A stretch of DNA of 17,492 bases. Source: Solirubrobacteraceae bacterium. GTDB taxonomy: Bacteria; Actinomycetota; Thermoleophilia; Solirubrobacterales; Solirubrobacteraceae. The DNA lies in NCBI GenBank assembly GCA_016462625.1, contig JAEMSV010000079.1, positions 1 through 17,492 of the forward strand, in the 5' to 3' direction. A program made the position numbers and the translations under genes. Position 1 is the stretch's first letter. Each line of letters starts with the position of its first letter. The notes under the pieces were generated by a model. That model was given only the letters and a program-made list of their open reading frames with translations. It ran no database searches and was not told where the DNA came from. This document shows positions 4,004-11,207 of the stretch, piece after piece.

Positions 4004-4342
4004 GTGAGTCTGCATCGGAGCTTCGACGCAGGAGAGCCCGAGCCCGTCGAGGGCGCGGCCGGCCTGCATGAGCTCCGGATCAGCCAGCGCTCCACGCAGA
4101 TGGGCGTCGGCACCCTCGCCTGCCCGGACTGCGACGCCCCGACCCGGCCGGGCGACTACCCGGCGAGCGTCACGACCGAGATCGGCTGCGGCTACTGCGG
4201 GCGGAGCGGCCCGCTCCGGGACTTCCTGTCCCTGAGCGAGCCCACCCGGCCAACGCGCGTCGTCATCCACGTCCGGCGACCGGACCGGACTGGCGCGTCT
4301 AACGCTTCAGGGTCAGCTTCTTCGTCGCGCCGGCCCCGCTGA
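4004..4342 (+). CDS. zinc-ribbon hypothetical protein (two CxxC pairs)
   Basis: A GTG start at 4004 gives 112 residues. Cysteines at about 40, 43, 62 and 65 (ACPDCDAP and CGYCGRSG) form two CxxC knuckles about 19 residues apart, the usual spacing for a structural zinc ribbon. The N-terminal 35 residues are acidic and polar, and the C-terminal tail is Ser/Arg-rich. No catalytic domain is seen. It might be a small regulatory or nucleic-acid-binding protein, but this is inference. The last 44 bases overlap the 3' end of the convergent RTX gene, and the low-complexity tail (NASGSASSSRRPR) there is probably unconstrained. It stands 36 bases after the haem-binding gene. Confidence 0.65.
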   Translation: MSLHRSFDAGEPEPVEGAAGLHELRISQRSTQMGVGTLACPDCDAPTRPGDYPASVTTEIGCGYCGRSGPLRDFLSLSEPTRPTRVVIHVRRPDRTGASNASGSASSSRRPR

Positions 4343-5762
4343 TCGTCAGCGTCACCTTCTTCGAGCGGGCCAGGGAGCGGCGGGCCTTCTTGGTGAACTT
4401 CAGGACGACAGTCGCCTTGCCGCCCTTGGCCTTGGCCTTGCCGGTCGCGACCGTCTTCTTCGCCCGCTTGGCCTTCAGCGTCACCGTGCCCGAAACGTTC
4501 GTCACGGTCACCCGCAGGCCCGACTTCAGCGCCTTGCGCAGCGAGACCTTCCTCACCGTCAGCGCCGTCTTCTTCTTGCCCTCCGGGTTCGTGGTCCCGT
4601 CCGGCTTGCCCCCGACCGCCGCGCGCTCGACCGTCTCGCAGTCGGCCGCCACCACGTCGTCGGGGTCGGCGATCACGCGGTCCGTCCCGATGCCGCAGGA
4701 GACCGAATCGACCTCGCCGTCACGCGCCTCGACGGTGTCGTTGCCGGAGACGATCAGGTCACAGGCCATCTCGTTGCAGCGGGTCTTCCGGTCGCCCGCG
4801 ATCGTGTCGCGGCCAGGACCGCCGACGAGCTTGTCGTCGCCGAAGCCGCCCTCGATGGTGTCCGCGCCGGCGCCGCCCTCGACGACGTCGCCGTGCGCGT
4901 CGCCGGAGATCAGGACGTCGTCGCCGCCCAGGCCGCGCAGCACGCCCGCGGCGCCCGTCTGGGGCGCGACGAACTCGTTCGCCCCGTCGTCGCCGGTGAA
5001 CGAGCCCGCCGAGCCGGAGTCCAGCCGCTCGATGCCGACGACGTTGTCGCCCTCGCCGGGGCGGCCGTCGTTCGCCGCGCCGTCGAGGGAGACGTTGATC
5101 GCGGGGGCGCGCGCCGCCTCGCCGCTGAAGCGGTAGTCAACGAGCGTGTCGGCGCCCGCCCCGCCGTCGATCACGTCGGCGAAGATGCCCTTGTCGGAAT
5201 AGGAGTCGGCCTTGATCTCGTCGTTGCCGTCGCCACCGCGGACGGCGTCGAGGCCCGAGAAGCCGTTGACCTTGTCGTCGCCCGGCCCACCGTCCAGATC
5301 GTCGTTGCCGATCCCGCCGCGCAGGTCGTCGTTGCCCGCGCCACCGCGGACGACGGCGATGCCCTGCTCCTCCTCGGCGGTGTAGAGGTCGTTGCCGTCG
5401 CCCAGGTCGACGTCGAGCGCGCCGATGCCAAACGCGAGCGTCGTGTCGCGGGTCTCGACGCGATCGTCGCCCGCGCCGAGCCGGAGCCGGACCTGCTCGA
5501 TCGGGTCCTGGCACCGGACGATCGCGCCGACCGTCGCGCAGCCCGCGCCCGGTGTGATCCCCTCGAACTGGAAGAGCTCGAGGACCTGGACGCCGCCCGA
5601 CTGCGCCACGGACACGCGCACGTCGTTGACCTCGCCGGGTATCGATTCGGTCACCTCCAGGAACCGGCCGTCGGGGCTCAGTGAAGCGGTGGTGGCGGAG
5701 GCCGGCGCGGCGACCATGGTGGAGGCGGCGACACAGGTCGCGGCGATGAGCTTGAGGGACAT
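4299..5762 (-). CDS. secreted RTX-type calcium-binding repeat protein
   Basis: This is a 487-aa exported protein. A signal peptide covers about residues 1-23 with an Ala-rich cleavage site (APASA-TT). Glycine/aspartate nonapeptides of the GGxGxDxUx type occur in two blocks, about 95-205 (GAGDDRVE, GGAGNDDLRG, GGPGDDKVNG, GGDGNDEIKA, GGAGADTLVD) and 276-325 (GGDDVLIS, GGAGADTIEG, GGFGDDKLVG, GGPGRDTIAG). Such repeats fold into a parallel beta-roll that binds calcium outside the cell. A CGIGTDRVIADPDDVVAADC segment (about 356-375) carries a Cys pair. The C-terminal 90 residues are Lys/Arg-rich beta-sandwich-like (ALKSGLRVTV to KKLTLKR), a domain style frequent in Solirubrobacterales surface proteins. 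GGTGG lies close before the ATG. No secretion genes accompany it and the export route is presumably Sec. Confidence 0.85.
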   Translation of the reverse strand: MSLKLIAATCVAASTMVAAPASATTASLSPDGRFLEVTESIPGEVNDVRVSVAQSGGVQVLELFQFEGITPGAGCATVGAIVRCQDPIEQVRLRLGAGDDRVETRDTTLAFGIGALDVDLGDGNDLYTAEEEQGIAVVRGGAGNDDLRGGIGNDDLDGGPGDDKVNGFSGLDAVRGGDGNDEIKADSYSDKGIFADVIDGGAGADTLVDYRFSGEAARAPAINVSLDGAANDGRPGEGDNVVGIERLDSGSAGSFTGDDGANEFVAPQTGAAGVLRGLGGDDVLISGDAHGDVVEGGAGADTIEGGFGDDKLVGGPGRDTIAGDRKTRCNEMACDLIVSGNDTVEARDGEVDSVSCGIGTDRVIADPDDVVAADCETVERAAVGGKPDGTTNPEGKKKTALTVRKVSLRKALKSGLRVTVTNVSGTVTLKAKRAKKTVATGKAKAKGGKATVVLKFTKKARRSLARSKKVTLTISGAGATKKLTLKR

Positions 5763-5929
5763 GCCACCGAATGCTCACGGCGGGACGCCCGCGCTCCATC
5801 GCCCATCGGGCGGGGCGTGTCACACCAAACGGGGTGGCGCTTAACCACGAACGACGAGCCGCTTGCACGACCCGCCGAACGCGGGGATGAGAGACGATCA
5901 GCAGAACCGCCCGGGGGGAGCTGGCGGAG

Positions 5930-7426
5930 CTACAGCTGCGTTATGACGCACTTCGTCTCAAGGTAGTTGTTGAGGGCCTCGCCACCCATCTCGCGGCCCC
6001 AACCCGATTCCTTGTAGCCGCCGAAGGGCAGGGCGGCGTCGAACACGTTGTAACAGTTGACCCACACCGTGCCGGCCCGGATCGCCCTGGCCGTCGCGTG
6101 CGCCTTCGAGATGTCCTTGGTCCACACGCCGGCGGCCAGGCCGTAGCTCGTCTCGTTGGCGATCGGCGCGATCTCGGACGCATCCTTGAACGACTTCGCG
6201 ACCACGACCGGGCCGAAGATCTCCTCGGCCTCGACCTTCATGTCGGGCGTCGTGTCAGTCAGGACGGTCGGGGCCATGAAGTACCCCTGCTCGCCGATCC
6301 GCTTGCCGCCCGCGACGGCGCACGCGCCCTCGGCGGCGCCCGCATCGAGGAAGCCCGACACGCGGTCGAGCTGCTCCTGGCTGACGAGGGGACCCATGTC
6401 CGTGTCCGAATCGAATCCGGAGCCGACCTTCATGCCCTTGGCGATGTCGCTGATGCCCTGGAGCACCTCGTCGTAGACCTTGTCCTCGACGAACAGCCGC
6501 GAACCGGCCGCGCAGCACTGCCCGTGGTTGAAGAAGATCGACATCGCGGCGCCGGGGATCGTCGTCTCGAGGTCCGTGTCGGCGTAGACGACATTCGGCG
6601 ACTTGCCGCCGAGCTCCAGCGTGAGCTTCTTGAGGTTGCTCGCCCCGGCGGCGTTGACGATGAGCTTGCCGACCTCGGTCGAGCCGGTGAACGCGACCTT
6701 GTCGACGTCGTTGTGGGCCGCCAGCGCCGCACCCGCGTCGCCGTAGCCGGTGACGATGTTCACGACCCCCGCGGGAATACCCGCTTCGAGGATCAGCTCG
6801 CCGAGCCGCAGTGCGGACAGCGGCGTCTGCTCGGCCGGCTTGAGGATGACCGTGCAGCCCGCCGCGAGCGCCGGGCCGAGCTTCCACGCCGCCATCAGCA
6901 GCGGGAAGTTCCACGGGATGATCTGGCCGACGACGCCGATCGGGTCACGTGTCGTGTACGCGTGCCACTGCGCGTCGGGCATGTACGGGACGGTGGGCTG
7001 GATCGTCTGCCCGTTGAGCTTGGTGCACCAGCCCGACATGTAGTGGAAGAGGTCGGCGGCGAGCGGGACGTCGGCGCCGAGCGCGACGGCATAGGGCTTG
7101 CCGTTGTCGAGCGTCTCCAGCGAGGCGAGCTCCTCGCCGTGCTCAAGGATCAGGTCGCCGAGCTTGTGCAGCAGCCGGCCGCGCTCGGACGGCTTCATCG
7201 TGTGCCACGGCCCCGTCTCGAAGGCGGCACGCGCGGTCTTGACGGCGCGGTCGATGTCCTCGGAGGAGCCCTCGGCGACGCGGCACAGCAGGTCGCCTGT
7301 CGCGGGGTTCAGGACCTCGAAGGTCTTGCCGGACGCGGCGTCGACCCAGTCGCTGCCGATGAGCATCGGGTGGTCGTGTCCGACGAACTCACGGGCGTGG
7401 GCGTCGACCTGGATCTCTGTGGCCAT
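5930..7426 (-). CDS. NAD(P)-dependent aldehyde dehydrogenase
   Basis: This 498-aa enzyme is of normal length for the ALDH superfamily and oxidises an aldehyde to its acid with NAD(P)+. The cofactor and active-site residues are intact: PWNFP with Asn173, FTGSTEVG (about 246-253), general base Glu271 in LELGGKSPN, and nucleophile Cys305 in FNHGQCCAAGSR. EEIFGPVV and the PFGGYKESGWGRE ending are also standard. The sequence is of the betaine/phenylacetaldehyde/acetaldehyde dehydrogenase type; the substrate cannot be fixed from sequence. ATG 7426 was chosen because AGAGGAGA lies about 7 bases upstream; a GTG immediately before it is an alternative. It is divergent from a GAF-type regulator with repeated palindromes between, so induction by an aldehyde, alcohol or related signal is likely. 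The 5763-5929 gap downstream shows nothing notable. Confidence 0.93.
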   Translation of the reverse strand: MATEIQVDAHAREFVGHDHPMLIGSDWVDAASGKTFEVLNPATGDLLCRVAEGSSEDIDRAVKTARAAFETGPWHTMKPSERGRLLHKLGDLILEHGEELASLETLDNGKPYAVALGADVPLAADLFHYMSGWCTKLNGQTIQPTVPYMPDAQWHAYTTRDPIGVVGQIIPWNFPLLMAAWKLGPALAAGCTVILKPAEQTPLSALRLGELILEAGIPAGVVNIVTGYGDAGAALAAHNDVDKVAFTGSTEVGKLIVNAAGASNLKKLTLELGGKSPNVVYADTDLETTIPGAAMSIFFNHGQCCAAGSRLFVEDKVYDEVLQGISDIAKGMKVGSGFDSDTDMGPLVSQEQLDRVSGFLDAGAAEGACAVAGGKRIGEQGYFMAPTVLTDTTPDMKVEAEEIFGPVVVAKSFKDASEIAPIANETSYGLAAGVWTKDISKAHATARAIRAGTVWVNCYNVFDAALPFGGYKESGWGREMGGEALNNYLETKCVITQL

Positions 7427-7443
7427 CACTGTCTCCTCTTTGC

Positions 7444-7461
7444 AGCGGCTCCCCAGCCGCT
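7444..7461 (-). promoter_or_regulatory. hairpin in the aldehyde dehydrogenase leader
   Basis: AGCGGCT (7444-7450) and AGCCGCT (7455-7461) form a 7-bp stem with a 4-base loop. On the minus strand the stem ends just before the Shine-Dalgarno of the dehydrogenase gene, and a -10-like TAGCTT (7483-7478) lies upstream, so the hairpin would be in the mRNA leader. It might affect mRNA stability or translation. Confidence 0.4.
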
Positions 7462-7494
7462 TATCAACGTGATGGCGAAGCTACGCCCGCCCCC

Positions 7495-7544
7495 GTTGCA
7501 ACGGCGATGCATGGCGCGACGCGACGTTGCAACCGGCCTGCAAC
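7495..7544. promoter_or_regulatory. repeated GTTGCAAC operator sites
   Basis: The perfect 8-bp palindrome GTTGCAAC occurs at 7495-7502 and 7526-7533, 31 bp (about three turns) apart, and a half-copy TGCAAC follows at 7539-7544. All lie in the 144-bp gap between the divergent aldehyde dehydrogenase and GAF regulator genes. The half-copy is about 15 bp upstream of the regulator's -10-like TACGCT, so it could overlap its -35 and give autoregulation. Confidence 0.55.
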
Positions 7545-7559
7545 GCACCGTGTGATCTC

Positions 7560-7565
7560 TACGCT
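7560..7565 (+). promoter_or_regulatory. -10-like TACGCT, leaderless start
   Basis: TACGCT lies 5 bases before the GTG start at 7571 with no Shine-Dalgarno, pointing to leaderless transcription of the regulator. Confidence 0.4.
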
Positions 7566-7570
7566 TGACC

Positions 7571-9130
7571 GTGAAGCGCCGGAGGAGCGTGGCTGTGCAG
7601 CAGAACCCCTGGGTCGCCCTGGATGCGACGACGGACCGTCGTCGGCTGGCCCGCGCGCTCGCGCGGGCCCGGGAGTCCACGCTGCGCGGCGGCGATTCTC
7701 ACGGCGTGCGCGACGTGATCGCCGAATCCTGGGCCCGCAGCGGGGAGGCCGGGGTCGCCCCGACGGGCGAGCTCGCGCCGTCCGTGTTGACCACCGACGA
7801 GGCCGAGGCGCGCTGGAGCGCCCACCCGCTCGCCGCGGGCATGCCGATGCTCCGCGCGCTGCTCGCCGACGTCCACTCCGACGACAAGCAGGTCGTGCTC
7901 GTCTGCGACGCCGACGGGACGATCCTGTGGGTCGACGGTGAGCCCGCCCTGCTCGACGAGGCGCACGCCGTCAACCTCGCCGCCGGCGCCGGCTGGTCCG
8001 AGGGCCGCGCGGGCACGAACGCGCCGGGCCTCGCGCTCGCCGTCGACCATCCCGTGCAGGTGTTCAGCGCCGAGCACTACGCCGAGGCCGTCGAGGAGTG
8101 GACGTGCAGCGCCGCCCCCGTGCACGACCCCGAGACCGGCGAGACCGTCGGCGTGATCGACCTCTCCGGCGAACTCGCCACGGCGCATCCGCACAGCCTC
8201 GCGCTCGTCGCCGCCGCCGCGCAGATGCTGCACGCGGGCCTCGCCCAGGAGGCCGCGATGCGCAACGAGCGGCTGCGCGAGCGCTACGGCGGCGCCGTCG
8301 GCGCAGGTGGCGCGCACGCCGGCGCCCTCGTCTCCCCCTCCGGGCGCGTGCTGCTCAGCGCCGAACCGACTTGGGCGAGCGCGCCGCGGCTCGACCTCCC
8401 CGCAACCGGTGGGGAGGTCGAGCTGCCGGACGGCCGGGCGCGCGCCGAACCGATCGGCGACGGCGACGCGTTCCTGCTCTGGCGCGTCGGCCAGCAGGCC
8501 GCGCAGAGCCTCATGCCGCGCACCGCCGCGCCACTGGCGGTCGAGGCGCTGGGCCGCGATCGCGTGGTCATCCGAATCGGCGGAGAGCCCGTCGAGCTGA
8601 CCCCTCGCCGCAGCGAGATCCTCGTCCTGCTCCTGCTCGAACCGGCCGGGATCTCCGCCGAGCGCCTCGCCATCGAGCTGTACGGCGACTTCGGCAAGCC
8701 GGTCAGCGTGCGCGCTGAGCTCAGCCGCCTGCGCCGCCTGCTCGGCGACCGGCTGGAGGCGAACCCGTACCGCCTGCGTGGGGCCACCACGTCGGACCTC
8801 GCCGGGGTCGAGGGCCACGCCGCCGACGGCGACCTCGCGGGTGCGCTCGCGCGATACACGGGTCCATTGCTGCCGAGCTCCGAGGTCCCCGCGATCGTCG
8901 AGACCCGCGAGCGCCTGGACTACGAGCTGCGCGAGGGGGTCCTGCGCAGCGGCGACCCGGCGCTGCTGCATACGTGGATCGGCACGCCCTCGGGCCGCGA
9001 CGACCTCGTCGCAACCCGGGCGCTGGTGGAGCTGCTCGATCCCGAGGACGAGCGGCGGGCGCGGGCGCTCTCCCGGCTGCGGCGGCTCAGCCAGCCGGCT
9101 GAGGACCGCCGGCGGACAGCTGCTCGGTGA
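7571..9130 (+). CDS. GAF-domain transcriptional regulator with C-terminal winged helix
   Basis: This 519-aa regulator has an AcoR-like N-terminal half: a helical lead RRLARALARARESTL and VIAESWARSGEAGV (about 25-60), then a GAF-type sensing domain (about 75-220) including VVLVCDADGTILWVDGE, GRAGTNAPGLALAVDHPVQV and ETVGVIDLSG. The sigma-54-interacting AAA+ domain of true AcoR proteins is absent. Instead there is a linker and a winged-helix segment at about 335-400 (VELTPRRSEILVLLLLEPAG to RAELSRLRRLLGD) resembling the DNA-binding domain of OmpR/BTAD-like regulators. This architecture is common in actinobacteria beside aldehyde or alcohol dehydrogenase genes. GTG 7571 was chosen for its spacing to TACGCT. 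It is divergent from the dehydrogenase, which it probably controls through the GTTGCAAC sites. Its last 44 bases overlap the convergent SRPBCC gene. Confidence 0.8.
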   Translation: MKRRRSVAVQQNPWVALDATTDRRRLARALARARESTLRGGDSHGVRDVIAESWARSGEAGVAPTGELAPSVLTTDEAEARWSAHPLAAGMPMLRALLADVHSDDKQVVLVCDADGTILWVDGEPALLDEAHAVNLAAGAGWSEGRAGTNAPGLALAVDHPVQVFSAEHYAEAVEEWTCSAAPVHDPETGETVGVIDLSGELATAHPHSLALVAAAAQMLHAGLAQEAAMRNERLRERYGGAVGAGGAHAGALVSPSGRVLLSAEPTWASAPRLDLPATGGEVELPDGRARAEPIGDGDAFLLWRVGQQAAQSLMPRTAAPLAVEALGRDRVVIRIGGEPVELTPRRSEILVLLLLEPAGISAERLAIELYGDFGKPVSVRAELSRLRRLLGDRLEANPYRLRGATTSDLAGVEGHAADGDLAGALARYTGPLLPSSEVPAIVETRERLDYELREGVLRSGDPALLHTWIGTPSGRDDLVATRALVELLDPEDERRARALSRLRRLSQPAEDRRRTAAR

Positions 9131-9551
9131 GCCGGTCCATCGCGCGCTGGTTCATCTTGCGCAGCACGCTGCGGATCATCGGCGCGGCGAGCTTGTCGCC
9201 GAGCGGCGTCTCCTCGTAGGCGATCTCGAAGCTGACCTTGGTGGCGTCGGGCCCGGCCTCCTCGAGCCGGTACGTCCCGCGGGTGACGCGCTTGCCGCCG
9301 GCCGCGACGGTCCGCTCGACGATCAGCTCGGGCGCCTTCGCCTCGTAGACCTCGAGCGCGATCGGCTGCTTCTGCCCGAGCGCCTTGACGTTCGCGCGCA
9401 ACGCGGCCCCCACCCCCGCGGGTGGTCCGCTGAGTTCCCAGTCGACCATGAAGTGATCGGTGAACGCCTCATGATTCGCGAGGACGTCGAGATGGGCGTA
9501 GACCTCGGCGCGCGGGCGGTCGATGGTGGTGGTGACGGTGATGGGCTTCAT
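9087..9551 (-). CDS. SRPBCC-family protein (polyketide cyclase/dehydrase-like)
   Basis: This 154-aa protein starts MKPITVTTTIDRPRAEVYAH, the standard beginning of the SRPBCC helix-grip fold (beta strand, then IDRPxxxVYAHL). DHFMVDWELSGPPAGVGAAL, ERTVAAGGKRVTRGTYRLEE and a long C-terminal helix (APMIRSVLRKMNQRAMDRLTEQL) follow. The family binds hydrophobic ligands and includes cyclases, START-like proteins and stress proteins; no catalytic residue can be assigned. The ATG at 9551 was preferred over an in-frame start at 9575, which would lie inside the palindrome. It is divergent from the TetR gene with only 17 bases between starts, and the shared palindrome indicates TetR control. The 3' end overlaps the GAF regulator gene by 44 bases. 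Confidence 0.85.
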   Translation of the reverse strand: MKPITVTTTIDRPRAEVYAHLDVLANHEAFTDHFMVDWELSGPPAGVGAALRANVKALGQKQPIALEVYEAKAPELIVERTVAAGGKRVTRGTYRLEEAGPDATKVSFEIAYEETPLGDKLAAPMIRSVLRKMNQRAMDRLTEQLSAGGPQPAG

Positions 9552-9560
9552 GACATCATT

Positions 9561-9575
9561 GTGACACGGTGTCAC
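9561..9575. promoter_or_regulatory. TetR operator palindrome
   Basis: GTGACAC-G-GTGTCAC is a perfect 15-bp palindrome in the 17-base gap between two divergent starts. It includes the GTG start of the TetR gene (9569-9571) and overlaps the -10-like CACAAT (9563-9558, minus strand) of the SRPBCC gene. A repressor dimer here would block both promoters, the normal layout for autoregulated TetR genes. Confidence 0.7.
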
Positions 9576-10168
9576 TACGAGCTCAACGTGTCCCCGCCGC
9601 CGAAGCCAAGCGGCGCATCACCGAAGCGGCCAGCCGGCTGCTCGCCGGCCGTCCGTTCCGCGAGCTGACCGTCGAGGAGGTCATGGCCGAGGCCGGGCTT
9701 CCGCGCACGGTCTTCTACCGACACTTCACGGGTCTGCCCGACGTCGTGCTCGGGCTCGTCGAGGCGCTGCGCCTGTCGCTCGCCGAGGGCGGCGACCCCG
9801 AAGCGCCGGATTTCCTGCGGACGGTCCTGTCGCGGGTTGTCGACATCGCCCACCGCAACGGCGGGCTGCTGCGTGCCGTCTACGACGCGGCGGCCGTCGA
9901 TGCCGACGTCGAGCGCGCGCTCGACGAGGCGACCCGCTGGAGCGTCGACGCCACCGCCGCGCTCTTCGAGGCCGGGATGGCCGCGGGCCGGACGCCGCCG
10001 CTGGATGCCCACGCCGTCTCGCACGCGCTGACGCAGATGAACTTCGCCACGCTCGTCGACGCGTTCGGGCGCCACGCGGAGACGGCCGACCCCGAGCGGG
10101 TGCTCGAGGCGCTGATGACCGTCTGGGAGCGCGTCATCGTCGTCCAGCCCGGGATGAGCCCGGGCTGA
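9569..10168 (+). CDS. TetR-family transcriptional regulator
   Basis: The product is 199 aa, normal for TetR regulators. The N-terminal DNA-binding domain (about residues 10-58) reads AKRRITEAASRLLAGRPFRE, LTVEEVMAEAGLPRTVFYRH and FTGLPDVV, with the helix-turn-helix at about 33-52 and the conserved FYRHF. The remaining 140 residues are a helical ligand-binding and dimerisation domain with no predictable ligand. The GTG start is used because no other start lies in frame before the domain, so the start codon falls inside the operator and the mRNA is probably leaderless. It is divergent from the SRPBCC gene, its probable target. The end of the gene contains a terminator hairpin. Confidence 0.9.
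   Translation: MSLRAQRVPAAEAKRRITEAASRLLAGRPFRELTVEEVMAEAGLPRTVFYRHFTGLPDVVLGLVEALRLSLAEGGDPEAPDFLRTVLSRVVDIAHRNGGLLRAVYDAAAVDADVERALDEATRWSVDATAALFEAGMAAGRTPPLDAHAVSHALTQMNFATLVDAFGRHAETADPERVLEALMTVWERVIVVQPGMSPG
10145..10167. terminator. stem-loop at the TetR stop codon
   Basis: CAGCCCGGG (10145-10153) and CCCGGGCTG (10159-10167) form a perfect 9-bp stem with a 5-base loop that overlaps the last codons and stop of the TetR gene. The next gene ends at 10188 on the other strand, so the hairpin may serve both converging transcripts. No U tract is present. Confidence 0.55.
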
Positions 10169-10187
10169 ACGACGCGGTCGTCCGTGC

Positions 10188-10664
10188 TCAGTCGCCGACG
10201 CAGTCGGTCAGGCCGAGCTCGCCGGCGATCTTGTCGCCCTCGGCGCTGCCCTCGGTCAGGGCGGTTCCGGTGGCTTCGGCCTTCTCGGCGTCGCCGGACG
10301 CGGTCGCGTCGGCGAGGTCGCCGATCTGGGTGGCCGTCGCGCGGCCGTTGGCCATCAGGGCCTTGTGCTGCGCAGCCAGGTCGGCCGGCGGCGCCAGGGC
10401 CTCCATCTCGTCGAGCATCGCGCTGAACTCCGTGCCGAGCTCCTTGTACGCCGCGGCGGGGTCCTCTTCGGCGGACGCCTCGATCGTCTTGGACTTCTCG
10501 TCGTAGGCCGCGCAGAGCGCGTTGCCCTGCTTGACGTACTCCGCCTGGGTCAGCGTGGCCGGCTTGCTCGCATTCGAGCTGGTGTCCTTCGCGTCGTCGC
10601 CACCACAGGCCGACAGGAAAGCGGCGCAGGCCGCAGTGAGTGCAATGGCACGGGGAATCGTCAT
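10188..10664 (-). CDS. lipoprotein, hypothetical (paralogue of 10724-11164)
   Basis: This 158-aa protein starts at ATG 10664 with GAGGG 7 bases upstream; an in-frame start at 10706 would give an unlikely Arg-rich leader. The N-terminus MTIPRAIALTAACAAFLSAC is a lipoprotein signal with lipobox LSAC, so the mature protein begins at Cys20 and is anchored outside the membrane. A Gly/Ser/Thr linker and a helical domain follow (LTQAEYVKQGNALCAAYDEK to LTDC). Two further Cys, one near the start and one at the end of the domain, could form a disulfide. It is 59 bases downstream of its paralogue on the same strand, so co-transcription is likely. The function is unknown; an envelope-associated role is inferred only from location. 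Confidence 0.8.
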   Translation of the reverse strand: MTIPRAIALTAACAAFLSACGGDDAKDTSSNASKPATLTQAEYVKQGNALCAAYDEKSKTIEASAEEDPAAAYKELGTEFSAMLDEMEALAPPADLAAQHKALMANGRATATQIGDLADATASGDAEKAEATGTALTEGSAEGDKIAGELGLTDCVGD

Positions 10665-10723
10665 GGTCCGCCCTCTTCGTCGGAAGGGAGCGGCGCCATG
10701 AGGCAACCGAGTCAGAACGGACG

Positions 10724-11164
10724 CTAGTTCTCGTCGGCGCAGGCGTCGACACCGAGGGCGCGGGCGACCTCGTTCGTCCGGTCGTCGATCGCCGACGCCC
10801 GCTCGAGCGCCGCCTGGATCTCAGCCTGCTGACCCGCCTTCGCGGCGTCGGCCAGCGCCCCGAGCGCGGCGACGCTCTGATCGCTCAGCTCCGTGAGCTC
10901 GTCGTGGTTCGCCGACAGGTCGCTGGGCGCGTCGAGGCCCCGGAGCTTCTCGACGACCACCTTCAGGAGACCCTGCGCGCGCTCGGCGTAGGCCGGGATC
11001 GCAGCCACGTCGTCGGGCTGGGTGAAGTCCCGGACCGCGGTCTGGAAGGTGCCGCAGGCCGCGTTGGCCTCCGAGCGGTACTCATCCTCGGACAGACCGC
11101 CGCCTCCCCCGCAGGCGGCGAGCGCGACGGCGCAGGTCAGGAGAAGGGCGAACGCGCGGGCCAT
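10724..11164 (-). CDS. lipoprotein, hypothetical (paralogue of 10188-10664)
   Basis: This 146-aa protein starts MARAFALLLTCAVALAACGG, a lipoprotein signal with lipobox LAAC; a Gly run follows the modified Cys. The domain LSEDEYRSEANAACGTFQTA to LGVDAC aligns by eye with the neighbouring lipoprotein. Shared features are an (E/Q)-x-EY segment, a Cys about 15 residues after the linker, an L-x-x-L-x-AP(S/A)DL-x-A-x-H motif, a long Ala-rich helix and a terminal Cys. The in-frame start at 11263 is rejected because its extra residues lie inside holB. The gene follows holB by 43 bases on the same strand. The function is unknown. Confidence 0.8.
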   Translation of the reverse strand: MARAFALLLTCAVALAACGGGGGLSEDEYRSEANAACGTFQTAVRDFTQPDDVAAIPAYAERAQGLLKVVVEKLRGLDAPSDLSANHDELTELSDQSVAALGALADAAKAGQQAEIQAALERASAIDDRTNEVARALGVDACADEN

Positions 11165-11207
11165 GGCGGAGATTGTCGCGAACCGCGAGGACCGCCGCGA
11201 CGGCGCA

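Noticed and set aside
4893..5684. 263-codon plus-strand frame opposite the RTX gene
   Set aside because: Its Val/Asp/Ala repetition is the mirror image of the RTX glycine/aspartate repeats.
6098..7555. 485-codon open frame on the plus strand opposite the aldehyde dehydrogenase
   Set aside because: It is an antisense shadow produced by high third-position GC; the dehydrogenase has intact catalytic motifs.
7559..8971. 470-codon open frame opposite the GAF regulator
   Set aside because: It is an antisense shadow with no recognisable domain, while the plus-strand frame has clear GAF and winged-helix features.
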